Positions 1 through 7,428 of a DNA stretch of 64,000 nucleotides are shown here, in pieces (positions within the stretch are counted from its first letter, which is position 1; each line of letters starts with the position of its first letter). The notes beneath the pieces were generated by a model. The model searched no databases and was not told the origin of the DNA. It saw only the letters and a program-made list of their open reading frames with translations. The position numbers were made by a program, and so were the translations under genes. Origin of the DNA: JAIBJN01 sp963842305 (lineage in GTDB: Bacteria; Actinomycetota; Thermoleophilia; Gaiellales; Gaiellaceae); the NCBI GenBank assembly GCA_963842305.1, contig CAWJFW010000003.1, positions 372,001 to 436,000 on the forward strand, read 5' to 3'.

Positions 1-985
1 ACGAGAAGGCAACGACGCGAGTCAGCGCACCCTCGAGCTCGCGGATGTTGGTCGAGATCCGACTCGCGATGAAGGTGAGAACCTGGGTGTCGGGAACATG
101 GATCGCGTCCGTCTTCACCTTCTTGCGAAGGATTGCGATCCGCGTCTCGAGGTCGGGAGGCTGGATGTCCGTGATCAGGCCCCACTCGAACCGGCTGCGC
201 AGCCGGGACTCCAGGGTCGAGATCGCCCGCGGCGGGCGATCCGACGAGATCACGATCTGACGCCTCGCCTCGTAGAGGCTGTTGAAGGTGTGGAAGAACT
301 CCTCCTGGATCCGTTCCTTGTGCTCGAAGAACTGGATGTCGTCGATCAGGAGGACGTCGTAGTGGCGATAGCGCTGCTTGAACCCCTCGATCCGCTTGTC
401 GCGAAGCGAGTTGATGAAGTCGTTCATGAACGTCTCGCTCGTGACGTAGCGGGCCGTGAGGTCGCCGGTGTGCTCGGTCACGTACGCGGCCACGGCCTGC
501 AGGAGGTGGGTCTTTCCCAGGCCGGTGCCGCCGTAGATGAAGAGCGGGTTGTACGCCTGCGCCGGCGCCTCGGCAACCGCCAGGGCGGCGGCGTGGGCGA
601 ACCGGTTGGACGAGCCGATCACGAACGAGTCGAAGGTGTATTTCGGATTGAGACCGTCCATGGACCTGCCGGGCCGCGTCGGAGCACGGAGTTCGTGGGC
701 GACCGTCGGGGCGCTCGACGGGATCTCCTTGACGACGATGCGAACGTCCCGGTCGTCTCCGGTTGTATCGCGGACAATTGCCTCGAGCAGGCCGCGGAAG
801 TGCCCCTCGATCCAGTCCCGGGTGAAGTCGTTCGGGACGAAGAGAACGAACGACTGGCCGTCGAGCGAACCGGGCTCCGCGTCCGAGAACCACGTGGAGT
901 AGGTCGTGTCGTTCAGCGCGTCGCGCAAACGGGACGAGATGTCGCCCCAAAGCGCGTCCGCACTCAACTCTGACGCCCGCTGCAC
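1..985 (-). CDS. dnaA: Chromosomal replication initiator DnaA (3' end cut by window edge)
   Basis: DnaA binds DnaA boxes at the origin and melts it in its ATP form. About 328 residues are visible. Domain I is at the N-terminus, followed by the AAA+ core with Walker A GGTGLGKT (about residues 152-159) and Walker B LLIDDIQF (about 211-218). The visible end is a sensor-2 type segment, NIRELEGAL. The DNA-binding domain IV lies beyond base 1. I place the start at GTG 983-985, preceded by GGAGG about 14 nt upstream; a promoter-like TATAGT lies at 1026-1031 on the minus strand. The gene diverges from rpmH, the usual arrangement around bacterial origins. The identification is certain and the exact start is likely. 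Confidence 0.97.
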   Translation of the reverse strand, partial: MQRASELSADALWGDISSRLRDALNDTTYSTWFSDAEPGSLDGQSFVLFVPNDFTRDWIEGHFRGLLEAIVRDTTGDDRDVRIVVKEIPSSAPTVAHELRAPTRPGRSMDGLNPKYTFDSFVIGSSNRFAHAAALAVAEAPAQAYNPLFIYGGTGLGKTHLLQAVAAYVTEHTGDLTARYVTSETFMNDFINSLRDKRIEGFKQRYRHYDVLLIDDIQFFEHKERIQEEFFHTFNSLYEARRQIVISSDRPPRAISTLESRLRSRFEWGLITDIQPPDLETRIAILRKKVKTDAIHVPDTQVLTFIASRISTNIRELEGALTRVVAFS

Positions 986-1025
986 GCCGTTATTCCGCCC
1001 CTCCGCCGGTCTACGAGAAGCGGCG

Positions 1026-1055
1026 ACTATAGCAGCGCCATCGAGCCATCTTCAA
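1026..1055 (-). promoter_or_regulatory. Putative dnaA promoter
   Basis: On the minus strand, TTGAAG (1050-1055) and TATAGT (1026-1031) are separated by 18 nt. They lie about 40 nt before the dnaA start, so this mRNA would have a leader containing GGAGG, unlike most genes in the window. Confidence 0.5.
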
Positions 1056-1066
1056 CGCCTACACCT

Positions 1067-1190
1067 GGGGAAATTGCAGGAGGCAAAAAGGGGAGGTTTG
1101 CAGGGATTTAGACCCTCTCCACACTATTATCCACAGGTGTGGAAAGGTCGATGGTTGCGCCCTCCCATGCGCCTTCGCGCCTGTGGATTT
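1067..1190. promoter_or_regulatory. DnaA-box cluster; possible part of oriC or dnaA autoregulatory region
   Basis: The 301-bp dnaA-rpmH gap holds one perfect box, TTATCCACA at 1127-1135. Near-matches are CTCTCCACA (1115-1123), TGTGGAAAG (1138-1146, reverse), TGTGGATTT (1182-1190, reverse) and TGGGGAAAT (1067-1075, reverse). The stretch 1080-1135 is more AT-rich than its surroundings. In many actinobacteria the functional origin is in the dnaA-dnaN gap, which is outside the window. This cluster may therefore be a second origin part or may only regulate dnaA. Confidence 0.55.
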
Positions 1191-1235
1191 CGGTTGTGCC
1201 CTAAGCCTCTTACTCGGTCGTGCGACCTGCTCATC

Positions 1236-1241
1236 TATACT
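1236..1241 (+). promoter_or_regulatory. Putative -10 box of the rpmH operon
   Basis: TATACT is the best -10 match in the gap; no good -35 is visible. Transcription would begin near 1248, at the foot of the hairpin at 1249-1266, leaving a leader of about 40 nt before rpmH. Confidence 0.5.
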
Positions 1242-1248
1242 GGGCGCC

Positions 1249-1271
1249 CGGCCGCCCGAGCGGCCGTTTTT
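1249..1271 (+). promoter_or_regulatory. Terminator-like hairpin in the rpmH leader
   Basis: CGGCCG (1249-1254) can pair with CGGCCG (1261-1266) across a 6-nt loop and is followed by five T residues (1267-1271). It sits between the likely -10 and the rpmH start at 1287. It could be an attenuator for the rpmH-rnpA-yidDC operon or a stabilising 5'-end hairpin. Confidence 0.45.
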
Positions 1272-1286
1272 CGACACTCTCATCTC

Positions 1287-1421
1287 GTGAAGCGAACGTA
1301 TCAGCCGAATGTGCGCCGGCGGAAGCGCCGGCATGGATTCCGGGCGCGGATGTCGACGCGTGCGGGTCGGGCGATCCTCAAGCGCCGCCGCGCGAAGGGT
1401 CGGAAGCGCCTCTCCGCGTGA
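1287..1421 (+). CDS. rpmH: 50S ribosomal protein L34
   Basis: This is a 44-residue, very basic large-subunit ribosomal protein. It opens with VKRTYQPN and contains the family pattern RRKRRHGFRARM and GRAILKRRRAKGR. Its length is normal for L34. The start is GTG 1287-1289, fixed by alignment with the family; no strong ribosome binding site is visible. It is the first gene of a run in which the next genes are rnpA, yidD, yidC, jag and rsmG. Co-transcription with rnpA couples ribosome and RNase P production. The identification is secure. Confidence 0.97.
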   Translation: MKRTYQPNVRRRKRRHGFRARMSTRAGRAILKRRRAKGRKRLSA

Positions 1422-1431
1422 GCGGGGTCGA

Positions 1432-1794
1432 GTGAGCAGGCGCCAGCATCGTCTCTCTCGCTCGCGCGACTTCGACACCGTCTACCGGAAGGGCCGGTCG
1501 GTCTCGACCCGGTTCCTCGTTCTCTACTCGTTTCCGCGCGAGGACGATCCCGACGGCGGGCCGCGGCTCGGCCTGGCGGTGTCGCGGCAGATCGGCGGCG
1601 CCGTGGAGCGAAACCGTCTGAAGCGTCGCCTGCGCTCGTCCTTCGACGAGCTCGCAACGGGCCTTCCGGCTGGACAGGACTTCGTGCTGATCGCCCGGCC
1701 CGGCCTGGCCGAGGCCGTCGAGAGCCGTGGCTACCCGTGGCTGACCGAGCGAGTCGGCGAGGTCTTCCGCCTCGCCGAGGGGACGGCTGCATGA
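1432..1794 (+). CDS. rnpA: Ribonuclease P protein component
   Basis: The protein subunit of RNase P binds the catalytic RNA and helps trim the 5' leaders of pre-tRNAs. It is 120 residues long, typical for the family. The diagnostic RNR motif is at residues 60-62 within AVERNRLKRRLR, and the N-terminal SRSRDFDTVYRKG segment is also characteristic. The start is GTG 1432, 10 nt after the rpmH stop. The stop overlaps the yidD start (ATGA at 1791-1794), implying translational coupling. Confidence 0.96.
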   Translation: MSRRQHRLSRSRDFDTVYRKGRSVSTRFLVLYSFPREDDPDGGPRLGLAVSRQIGGAVERNRLKRRLRSSFDELATGLPAGQDFVLIARPGLAEAVESRGYPWLTERVGEVFRLAEGTAA

Positions 1795-2027
1795 GACAGG
1801 TTGTCGCCCTCCCAATCCATGCGTACCGGATTCTGGTCAGCCCGCTTCTCGGTGCACGCTGCAGGTATCACCCGAGCTGCTCGCGCTACGCGCTCGACGC
1901 GCTCGAGGAGTTCGGCGTCGTCCGAGGTTCAGTGCTTGCCGGGTGGCGGATCCTCCGCTGCAACCCGTGGAGCCGCGGCGGCGTTGACTACGCACACGAC
2001 CAGACCCTCTTCAACCTGCGCCGATGA
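1791..2027 (+). CDS. yidD: Membrane protein insertion efficiency factor YidD
   Basis: A 78-residue small basic protein associated with the inner membrane and with YidC-dependent insertion. The hallmark CRYHPSCSRYA, with its two conserved cysteines, is at about residues 23-33, followed by the typical GWRILRCNPWSRGG stretch. It begins at ATG 1791, overlapping the rnpA stop, and its own TGA overlaps the yidC ATG at 2024. The conserved gene order and motif make the call firm; the molecular role is only partly understood for the family. Confidence 0.95.
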   Translation: MRQVVALPIHAYRILVSPLLGARCRYHPSCSRYALDALEEFGVVRGSVLAGWRILRCNPWSRGGVDYAHDQTLFNLRR

Positions 2028-2857
2028 CCGGAATTCTCCGCCCGATCGAGAACGTCCTCACGGCGATCCTCGAGTGGCTGCACGGCACGATCGGGCTGCC
2101 GTGGGCGTGGGCGATCATCGCCCTGACGCTGATCGTGCGGATCGTGATCCTCCCGCTGACGATCAAGCAGATCCGCTCGATGCAGCGGCTGCAGATTCAC
2201 GCGCCAGAGCTGAAGGAGATCCAGAAGAAGTACAAGCACGACAAGCAGAAGATGAACGAGGAGGTCATGAAGTTCTATCGGGAGAACAACGTCAACCCGT
2301 TGGCCTCTTGCCTCCCGCTCCTCCTCCAGATCCCGGTCTTCTTCGCGCTCTTCTACGTGCTCAAGGACTTCGAGAAGGAGGTCTTTCCGAACTATCCGGA
2401 CTCGGATCTCGGCTGGCTCGGGATCGTGCCCAACATCACCGAGAACCTGAACACGCATTGGACCGGGTGGCTCTTGCTGGTGGTCTACGTGGGGAGCCAG
2501 CTTGCCTCGACCTTCTTCATGTCGACCACGATGGACCCGCGCCAGCGCTATCTCTTCCTGGCGCTCCCGTTCCTCTTCATCTTCTTCGTCATCAATTTCC
2601 CGATCGGCCTCATGCTGTATTGGTCGACGACCAACCTGTGGACTGTCGGCCAGGGCCTCATCACCCGCCGTCTCGTCCCGAAGCCGCAACCTCCCCCCAA
2701 GCGAACGTCGAGAACGCCTCCCAAGTCGGAACCGGAGCCGGAGCCGGCCGTGGTTCAGGCCGACGGCGACGCCGACGCGACGCCCGCCAAGCCGGCGGGC
2801 AGCGGGCAACAGCGCGTTCGCCGGCGCAAGAAGAAGGGTCCGCGAGCCCGACGGTGA
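2024..2857 (+). CDS. yidC: Membrane protein insertase YidC/OxaI/SpoIIIJ
   Basis: This integral membrane protein inserts and folds membrane proteins with or without Sec. At 277 residues it is the short Gram-positive form with no large periplasmic P1 domain. The first membrane segment (about 28-46) carries the conserved intramembrane Arg at 39. A charged cytoplasmic hairpin (about 48-92) precedes segments near 97-114, 148-165 and 177-205. The tail after about 215 is a basic, Pro-rich extension of the kind that contacts ribosomes. It is coupled on both sides by 4-nt overlaps. No lipobox is visible at the N-terminus, unlike Bacillus SpoIIIJ. Confidence 0.96.
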   Translation: MTGILRPIENVLTAILEWLHGTIGLPWAWAIIALTLIVRIVILPLTIKQIRSMQRLQIHAPELKEIQKKYKHDKQKMNEEVMKFYRENNVNPLASCLPLLLQIPVFFALFYVLKDFEKEVFPNYPDSDLGWLGIVPNITENLNTHWTGWLLLVVYVGSQLASTFFMSTTMDPRQRYLFLALPFLFIFFVINFPIGLMLYWSTTNLWTVGQGLITRRLVPKPQPPPKRTSRTPPKSEPEPEPAVVQADGDADATPAKPAGSGQQRVRRRKKKGPRARR

Positions 2858-3565
2858 GCGAGCCGGAGAGCCAATCTTCGGACGACGGCGTCGTCGAGAG
2901 CGAGGGCGAGACGGTCGGCGAGGCGAAATGGACGGCGCTGCGGGAGCTCGAGCGCAGGTTTCCCGGGCTCGACAAGTCCAGGGTTCGGTTTACGGTCGTC
3001 TCCGAAGGCGAGCGGGGCCTCCTCGGCGTCGGCCAGGTGCCCGCGCGGGTCCTCGCCAAGGTCGACGAGGCGGGGAAGCCCGCGACCGTGGCGGCCGAGG
3101 AGCCGGGGTCTGCGTCCGCGAAGCTCCGCGAGCTCCTCGAGTGCGTCTGCGGCGCGCTCGGCGCGCCGTGCAAGATCGACATCACGGAGGACAGACGAGG
3201 GCATCTCGGCGACTTTGACCGGTGCCGACCTTGGTCTCGTGATCGGCAAGCGTGGCCACACGATCGACGCGATCCAGTACCTGGCCAACATCATCCTCTG
3301 GCGCGGCGCGGGCGATGAGCGCAAGGAGGTCGTCGTCGACGCAGCCGGATATCGCGATCGCCGCCGCGGCTCGCTCGAGGACATGGCCGACAGGGCTGCG
3401 TCCGACGCAGTGCAGAGCGGCCACGCGGTCGCGCTCGAGCCCATGACCGCCGTGGAGCGGAAGATCGTCCACGTTCACCTCGCCGAGCGAGAGGACGTCG
3501 AGACCTCGAGCGATGGGACCGAGCCGAACCGGCACGTGGTCGTCGCCCCGACGTCCTCCGAGTGA
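2854..3565 (+). pseudogene. khpB: KhpB/Jag RNA-binding protein, interrupted by a +1 frameshift
   Basis: Jag/KhpB is a KH plus R3H RNA-binding protein normally encoded next to yidC. The Jag_N domain and the start of the KH domain read in one frame from GTG 2854 to about 3189 (ends near CKIDITE). The rest of KH (TDEGISATLTGADLGLVIGKRG) and the R3H domain (ending NRHVVVAPTSSE) read one base further on, to TGA 3563-3565. One extra base in GAGG at 3187-3190 explains the break. Rejoined, it would be about 236 residues, a normal size. Either the sequence has an error or the gene is inactivated; the flanking coupling (GTGA overlaps on both sides) is intact. Confidence 0.85.
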
Positions 3566-4182
3566 GCGGGACCGACGCGCGGCTCGAGCACTGGCTCGAG
3601 GTGCTCCTCGCAGAACCGGGCCTCACGGCCGCCAAGACGCTCGCCGAAGCTCGCCGTGTCCATCTGGACGACGCGCTCGCCACGGTGGCGTTGATCGAGG
3701 AGGGCCCGGTCGTGGACGTCGGCTCCGGGGGTGGTTCGCCCGGGATCCCGATCGCAGCCGCACGGACGGACCTCCGCGTGGACCTGCTGGACGGTCAACG
3801 GCGCAGGTGTACGTTCCTCGAGCGCGCGGCCGCGCCCTTTCCGAACGTCAGGGTGGTCTGCGCCCGCGCCGAAGACCACGGGCGCGGCGAGGGCCGGGAT
3901 GCCTACGGCACTGCGGTCGCCCAGGCGCTGGCGCCGCCGCCCGTGGCGCTCGAGTGGTGCTTGCCGCTCGTGCGGAGCGGGGGCCGCGTCATCCTCCTGG
4001 CCGGGGAGACCCAGCTCGACCGTGCAGCCGCTGCGGCGTCGGCGGTCGGAGGCGGTCGGCCGGAGGTGGTGGCGCTTCCGGGCTCCGAGCGCCGCTCGCT
4101 CCTCGTCGTGCCGAAGGTGGCGCCGACCCCCGAGCGCTTTCCCAGGCGGTCCGGGATGGCCCGGAAACGTCCTCTGGCCTGA
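3562..4182 (+). CDS. rsmG: 16S rRNA (guanine-N7)-methyltransferase RsmG (GidB)
   Basis: A SAM-dependent methyltransferase that modifies a G in the 530 loop of 16S rRNA. The SAM-binding loop VVDVGSGGGSPGIPIA at about residues 49-64 is the RsmG signature. It is followed by an acidic residue after the next strand (DLLDGQ) and FLERAA. The protein has 206 residues, normal for the family. The start GTG 3562 overlaps the jag stop. Loss of rsmG commonly gives low-level streptomycin resistance in bacteria. The basic tail (RSGMARKRPLA) is outside the core fold. Confidence 0.94.
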   Translation: MSGTDARLEHWLEVLLAEPGLTAAKTLAEARRVHLDDALATVALIEEGPVVDVGSGGGSPGIPIAAARTDLRVDLLDGQRRRCTFLERAAAPFPNVRVVCARAEDHGRGEGRDAYGTAVAQALAPPPVALEWCLPLVRSGGRVILLAGETQLDRAAAAASAVGGGRPEVVALPGSERRSLLVVPKVAPTPERFPRRSGMARKRPLA

Positions 4183-4183
4183 C

Positions 4184-4189
4184 TAGCAT
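4184..4189 (+). promoter_or_regulatory. -10 box for leaderless parA
   Basis: TAGCAT ends 7 nt before the parA ATG at 4197, inside the short gap after rsmG. Confidence 0.5.
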
Positions 4190-4196
4190 CGCAGCC

Positions 4197-4949
4197 ATGG
4201 GGACGGTCTTCGCGGTCGCGAACCAGAAGGGCGGCGTCGGCAAGACCACGACGGCCGTGAACGTGGCCGCGTGCCTGGCCGAAGCGGGCGCTACGACGCT
4301 CGTCATCGATCTCGATCCCCAGGCGAACGCGACCTCAGGTCTCGGCGAACGGGCAAACGGCACGTCGACATATGACCTTCTCGACGGTGCGCCTCTCGAC
4401 GAGCTTGCGCACGAGACCGGCCTCCCCAACCTCTACCTCATCCCGTCGCGGCCGGAGCTGGCGGGCGCCGTTGTCGAGCTGGCCCGACGTGAGGATGGCG
4501 AGACGTTCCTTCCGGAGGCGCTCGCACCTGTGCGTCAGCAGTACGACTTCGTCTTCATCGACTGCCCGCCGTCGCTCGGGCCCCTGACCGTCAACGCCCT
4601 GGCTGCGACCGACCGGGTGCTCGTCCCGGTTCAGTGCGAGTACTACGCGCTCGAGGGCCTCGCACAGCTCCTGCATTCGATCGAGCTTGTGCGGACGCGG
4701 CTGAACCCGCGGCTTGCGCTCGCAGGGATGATCCTGACCATGGTCGACGGGCGAACCCGCCTCGCCGCGGACGTGGCGGCTGAGGTGCGCCGCCATTTCG
4801 GCGAACTGGTCTTCAACGCGGTCGTTCCGCGGAGCGTTCGCCTGGCCGAGGCTCCGAGCCACGGCCTTCCCATCACCGTCTACGACCGCGGCTCCGCGGG
4901 AGCTGACGCCTACTATCGGGTGGCGAGCGAGCTTGTCGACCGCGGCTAG
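4197..4949 (+). CDS. parA: Chromosome partitioning ATPase ParA (Soj)
   Basis: A Walker-type ATPase that moves ParB-bound origins along the nucleoid. The deviant Walker A motif KGGVGKTT is at residues 11-18, DLDPQAN follows near 43-49, and IDCPPSLG near 122-129 is the Walker B region. At 250 residues it is the chromosomal form without an N-terminal HTH regulator domain. The start is ATG 4197, supported by a TAGCAT box 7 nt upstream. Its 3' end overlaps the parB start by 17 nt. Its position next to the origin is typical. Confidence 0.96.
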   Translation: MGTVFAVANQKGGVGKTTTAVNVAACLAEAGATTLVIDLDPQANATSGLGERANGTSTYDLLDGAPLDELAHETGLPNLYLIPSRPELAGAVVELARREDGETFLPEALAPVRQQYDFVFIDCPPSLGPLTVNALAATDRVLVPVQCEYYALEGLAQLLHSIELVRTRLNPRLALAGMILTMVDGRTRLAADVAAEVRRHFGELVFNAVVPRSVRLAEAPSHGLPITVYDRGSAGADAYYRVASELVDRG

Positions 4950-5798
4950 CCCGAGTCCACGCCGCGGCCTCGGCCGCGGCCTCGAGGTGCTGATGGGAGG
5001 CGCCGCGGCTGCGTCGGAGCTCGTCCAGATTCCCGTCGGCTCGATCCGTCCGAACTCCCGCCAGCCCCGCCGTCGGCTCGACGGCGAAGGAATCGACGAG
5101 CTCGCCGAGTCCATCCGCGCGCAGGGGCTCGTCCAGCCTGTGCTCGTCCGAAAGTCGGCCGAGAGCGGCTACGAGCTGATCGCCGGGGAACGTCGCTGGC
5201 GCGCCGCCCGCGTCGCGGGCATGGCAACCGTCCCCGCGCTCGTGCGGGAAACCGACGATCGCGATTCCCTTCTCCTTGCTCTCGTCGAGAACGTCGCCCG
5301 CGAAGATCTCTCTCCGGTCGACGAGGCGCGCGCCTATGCCGTTCTCATGGACGAGTTCGCCCTGGGTCTCGGCGAGGTGGCCGAGCACGTGGGCCGCTCG
5401 AAGCCGACGGTATCGAACCGCGTGCGGCTGCTCGAGCTTCCGGATGACGTGCTCGGGCTCGTCGAGCGCGGCCAGCTCTCGGAGGGGCATGCGCGTGCGG
5501 TTCTGGCCGTCCCCGACCACGAGGAGCGCCGTCGGCTCGCCAGGCGGATCGTCCGTCAGGGCATGTCGGTCCGAGCGGCCGAACGGGCCGCCCGCTGGGC
5601 AGGTGCGCGGACGAAGCCACGCCGCAGACAGCCGGTCGACCCGGCTCTCGCCGAGCGTGCGCGAGAAGCTCTTCGTCGTCTGACCGGAACAGAGGCCAAG
5701 GTGGCGGCCGGCCGGATCGAGCTCTACTTCGAGGATGAAGTGGAGCTCGAGGAGATGGTCGAAGCGCTCGAGCGCACCTCGCTACAATCCTCCGGCGC

Positions 5799-5808
<10 letters not shown>
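4933..5808 (+). CDS. parB: Chromosome partitioning protein ParB (Spo0J)
   Basis: ParB is a CTP-dependent clamp that loads at parS and spreads along origin DNA. The family N-terminus RRGLGRGLEVL (residues 10-20) supports the TTG start at 4933, inside parA. The CTPase motif GERRWRAARVAG is at about 85-96, followed by the helix-turn-helix region (about 130-165, with SKPTVSNRVRLL) and a C-terminal dimerisation segment. The protein has 291 residues. Its stop codon TAG (5806-5808) lies inside the tRNA-Ile gene: the last 10 nt of parB are the first 10 nt of the tRNA. Confidence 0.96.
5783..5788 (+). promoter_or_regulatory. -10 box of tRNA-Ile, inside the parB coding region
   Basis: TACAAT ends 10 nt before the mature tRNA 5' end, giving a very short 5' leader. 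It lies in the last codons of parB; no clear -35 is visible. Confidence 0.5.
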
Positions 5809-5872
<64 letters not shown>

Positions 5873-5953
5873 CTTCGGCGCGCCCTCGAGCGATCGTTTC
5901 CTTCCCTGTTCGGGTTCAGGAAGGCCACGGCTATGATCAGACGAGGCCCGCCC

Positions 5954-6439
5954 ATGCAGGAAATGATCATCTATGGCGTGAGCTTCGACATGGTCGGCAA
6001 GCAACCGATCGTGTTGCTCAAGACCGCCGACGGCAACAAGTTCCTCCCGATCTGGATCGGCCACCCGGAGGCGGCGGCGATCCTCATGAAGCTCCAGGGT
6101 GCGGCGACGCCGCGGCCGATGAGCCACGACCTCTTCACCGACATCCTCCTCCAGCTCGAGGCGCGCGTCGTCAAGATCGCGGTCACCGAGCTCCGGGAGA
6201 ACACGTTCTACGCGCTGATCACGGTGGCGGTCGACGGAACCGAGATCGAGATCGACTCCCGCCCGAGCGACGCGATCGCCCTCGCGGTTCGAGCCGATGC
6301 GCCGATCTTCGCCGCGGAGTCGGTGATCGAGGAGAGCGCAATCGAGTTCGAGCACGAGGACGTGAACGAGGAGGAGGTCGTCGAGGAGTTCAAGCGGTTC
6401 CTCGACGAGGTCAAGCCGGAGGATTTCTCCACGGACTAG
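5954..6439 (+). CDS. Bifunctional nuclease-family protein (DUF151)
   Basis: The protein belongs to the BFN/DUF151 family, represented in plants by a bifunctional RNase/DNase and common in actinobacteria. Family features are GVSFDMVGKQPIVLLK near the start, LPIWIGHPEAAAI, RPMSHDLFTDIL and the strongly conserved SRPSDAIALAVR. The tail is acidic (EEEVVEEFKRFLDE). I prefer ATG 5954 (161 aa) because homologues begin near the MQEM segment and a TATGAT at 5932-5937 would serve as -10. ATG 5933, with AGGAAGG 8 nt upstream, is an alternative adding 7 residues. Nuclease activity is a family inference. Confidence 0.88.
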   Translation: MQEMIIYGVSFDMVGKQPIVLLKTADGNKFLPIWIGHPEAAAILMKLQGAATPRPMSHDLFTDILLQLEARVVKIAVTELRENTFYALITVAVDGTEIEIDSRPSDAIALAVRADAPIFAAESVIEESAIEFEHEDVNEEEVVEEFKRFLDEVKPEDFSTD

Positions 6440-6453
6440 GAGGGATTGGCGGC

Positions 6454-6738
6454 CTAGGGCTCGACCTCGCGCTTCGTGAGCGCGAGCAGGTCGCCGAAGA
6501 GCTCGCGAAGCCCGGCCTCGCTGAGCGGGCCGGGGTTCTCCGCTGCGAGCAGCGCGAGCAGGCGCTCCTCACGCGCCTCGTCGACGAAGTCCCAACCGTG
6601 CGCGAGCTTGTGCTGCTTCAGCTCGCGGACGAGCTCGATGCGCTCGTTCACGGCCGCGAGGATCGCGCGGTCGAGGTCGGTGATCTGCCCCCGCAGCCGG
6701 CCGACGACGGGATCGTGTCTCGGGTCGCTAGACGGCAC
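6454..6738 (-). CDS. Chorismate mutase, AroQ type II domain protein
   Basis: Chorismate mutase converts chorismate to prephenate, the first step towards Phe and Tyr. The 94-residue all-helical protein shows the AroQ pattern: RLRGQITDLDRAILAAVNER in helix 1, ELVRELKQHK, then DEAREERLLALL, with active-site Arg and Lys positions present. Start GTG 6738 is supported by TATTCT (6746-6751, minus strand) ending 7 nt upstream. It is monofunctional here with no fused dehydratase. It converges with the DUF151 gene, whose stop is 14 bp away. Confidence 0.86.
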   Translation of the reverse strand: MPSSDPRHDPVVGRLRGQITDLDRAILAAVNERIELVRELKQHKLAHGWDFVDEAREERLLALLAAENPGPLSEAGLRELFGDLLALTKREVEP

Positions 6739-6745
6739 GGGGCCA

Positions 6746-6751
6746 AGAATA
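6746..6751 (-). promoter_or_regulatory. -10 box for leaderless chorismate mutase gene
   Basis: Minus-strand TATTCT ends 7 nt before GTG 6738. Confidence 0.5.
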
Positions 6752-6756
6752 GGGCG

Positions 6757-7428
6757 TCATGCGCTCCACGAGATGACGAGGACGAGCACCCCGAGGCCGT
6801 TGTAGGCCGCGTGCCCGATGAAGGAAGGCCAGATGCTCGCCGACCGTAAACGCACCCAGGCGAGCCCGATCCCGAAGAGCACGAGCGGCGGCAAGGCTCC
6901 CAGGATGCCGTGGACGAGGCCGAAGATCACGCCAGTGACGAAGATGGCGAGGACCCCTCCGTAGAGCATGAGGGCGCGAACGCCGAGGCCTCTGAAGAAG
7001 AGCTCCTCGGCGAAAGGCCCGAGCAGGATGAGTACGAACACGTTGGCGGCGAAGGCGCCGGCGTGCTCCGGTTCCCATCGGTCCGCGCCGAAGCCCTGGT
7101 CCTCGCCACCGTGGAGGAACGGCTCGACCGCGACGGCCACGATCGTCGTGGCGAGCACGACCGCGAGCGAGAGCCACAGCCAGCGAAGCCGGAAGCGGCG
7201 AAAGCCGAGGGCATCGGTGGGCCGTGGGTACGCGCGCGCGATCGCGAACGAGATCAGGATCATGAGGCCGTAGAAGACCGCCCCGCCGATCGCGAGCTCG
7301 AAGTCGTAGAGGATCTCGCTGTCGCCACCCGAGTCCGTGCTCTGGCTCGCCCCGATGAAGGCGACGACCACGAGCACGCTCGAGAGGGCCAGCCAGGTGA
7401 CCGCGGGCCAGGTCTTATGCCTGTGCAA
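6757..7428 (-). CDS. CPBP-family intramembrane glutamic endopeptidase
   Basis: CPBP (CAAX protease and bacteriocin-processing) proteins are membrane-embedded glutamic proteases of the Abi family. The protein has about 223 residues and roughly seven hydrophobic segments. The catalytic signature EELFFRGLGVRAL (Glu-Glu-x3-Arg) is near residue 145, followed by FGLVHGILGA and IGHAAYNGLG with the second and third active-site motifs. The likely start is TTG 7428, overlapping the upstream PLP-enzyme stop by 14 nt. It is the last gene of a four-gene overlapping minus-strand run. The substrate is unknown. Confidence 0.86.
   Translation of the reverse strand: MHRHKTWPAVTWLALSSVLVVVAFIGASQSTDSGGDSEILYDFELAIGGAVFYGLMILISFAIARAYPRPTDALGFRRFRLRWLWLSLAVVLATTIVAVAVEPFLHGGEDQGFGADRWEPEHAGAFAANVFVLILLGPFAEELFFRGLGVRALMLYGGVLAIFVTGVIFGLVHGILGALPPLVLFGIGLAWVRLRSASIWPSFIGHAAYNGLGVLVLVISWSA

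Noticed and set aside
98..973. Long plus-strand open frame at the left edge
   Set aside because: Antisense of dnaA, whose Walker motifs are clear on the other strand.
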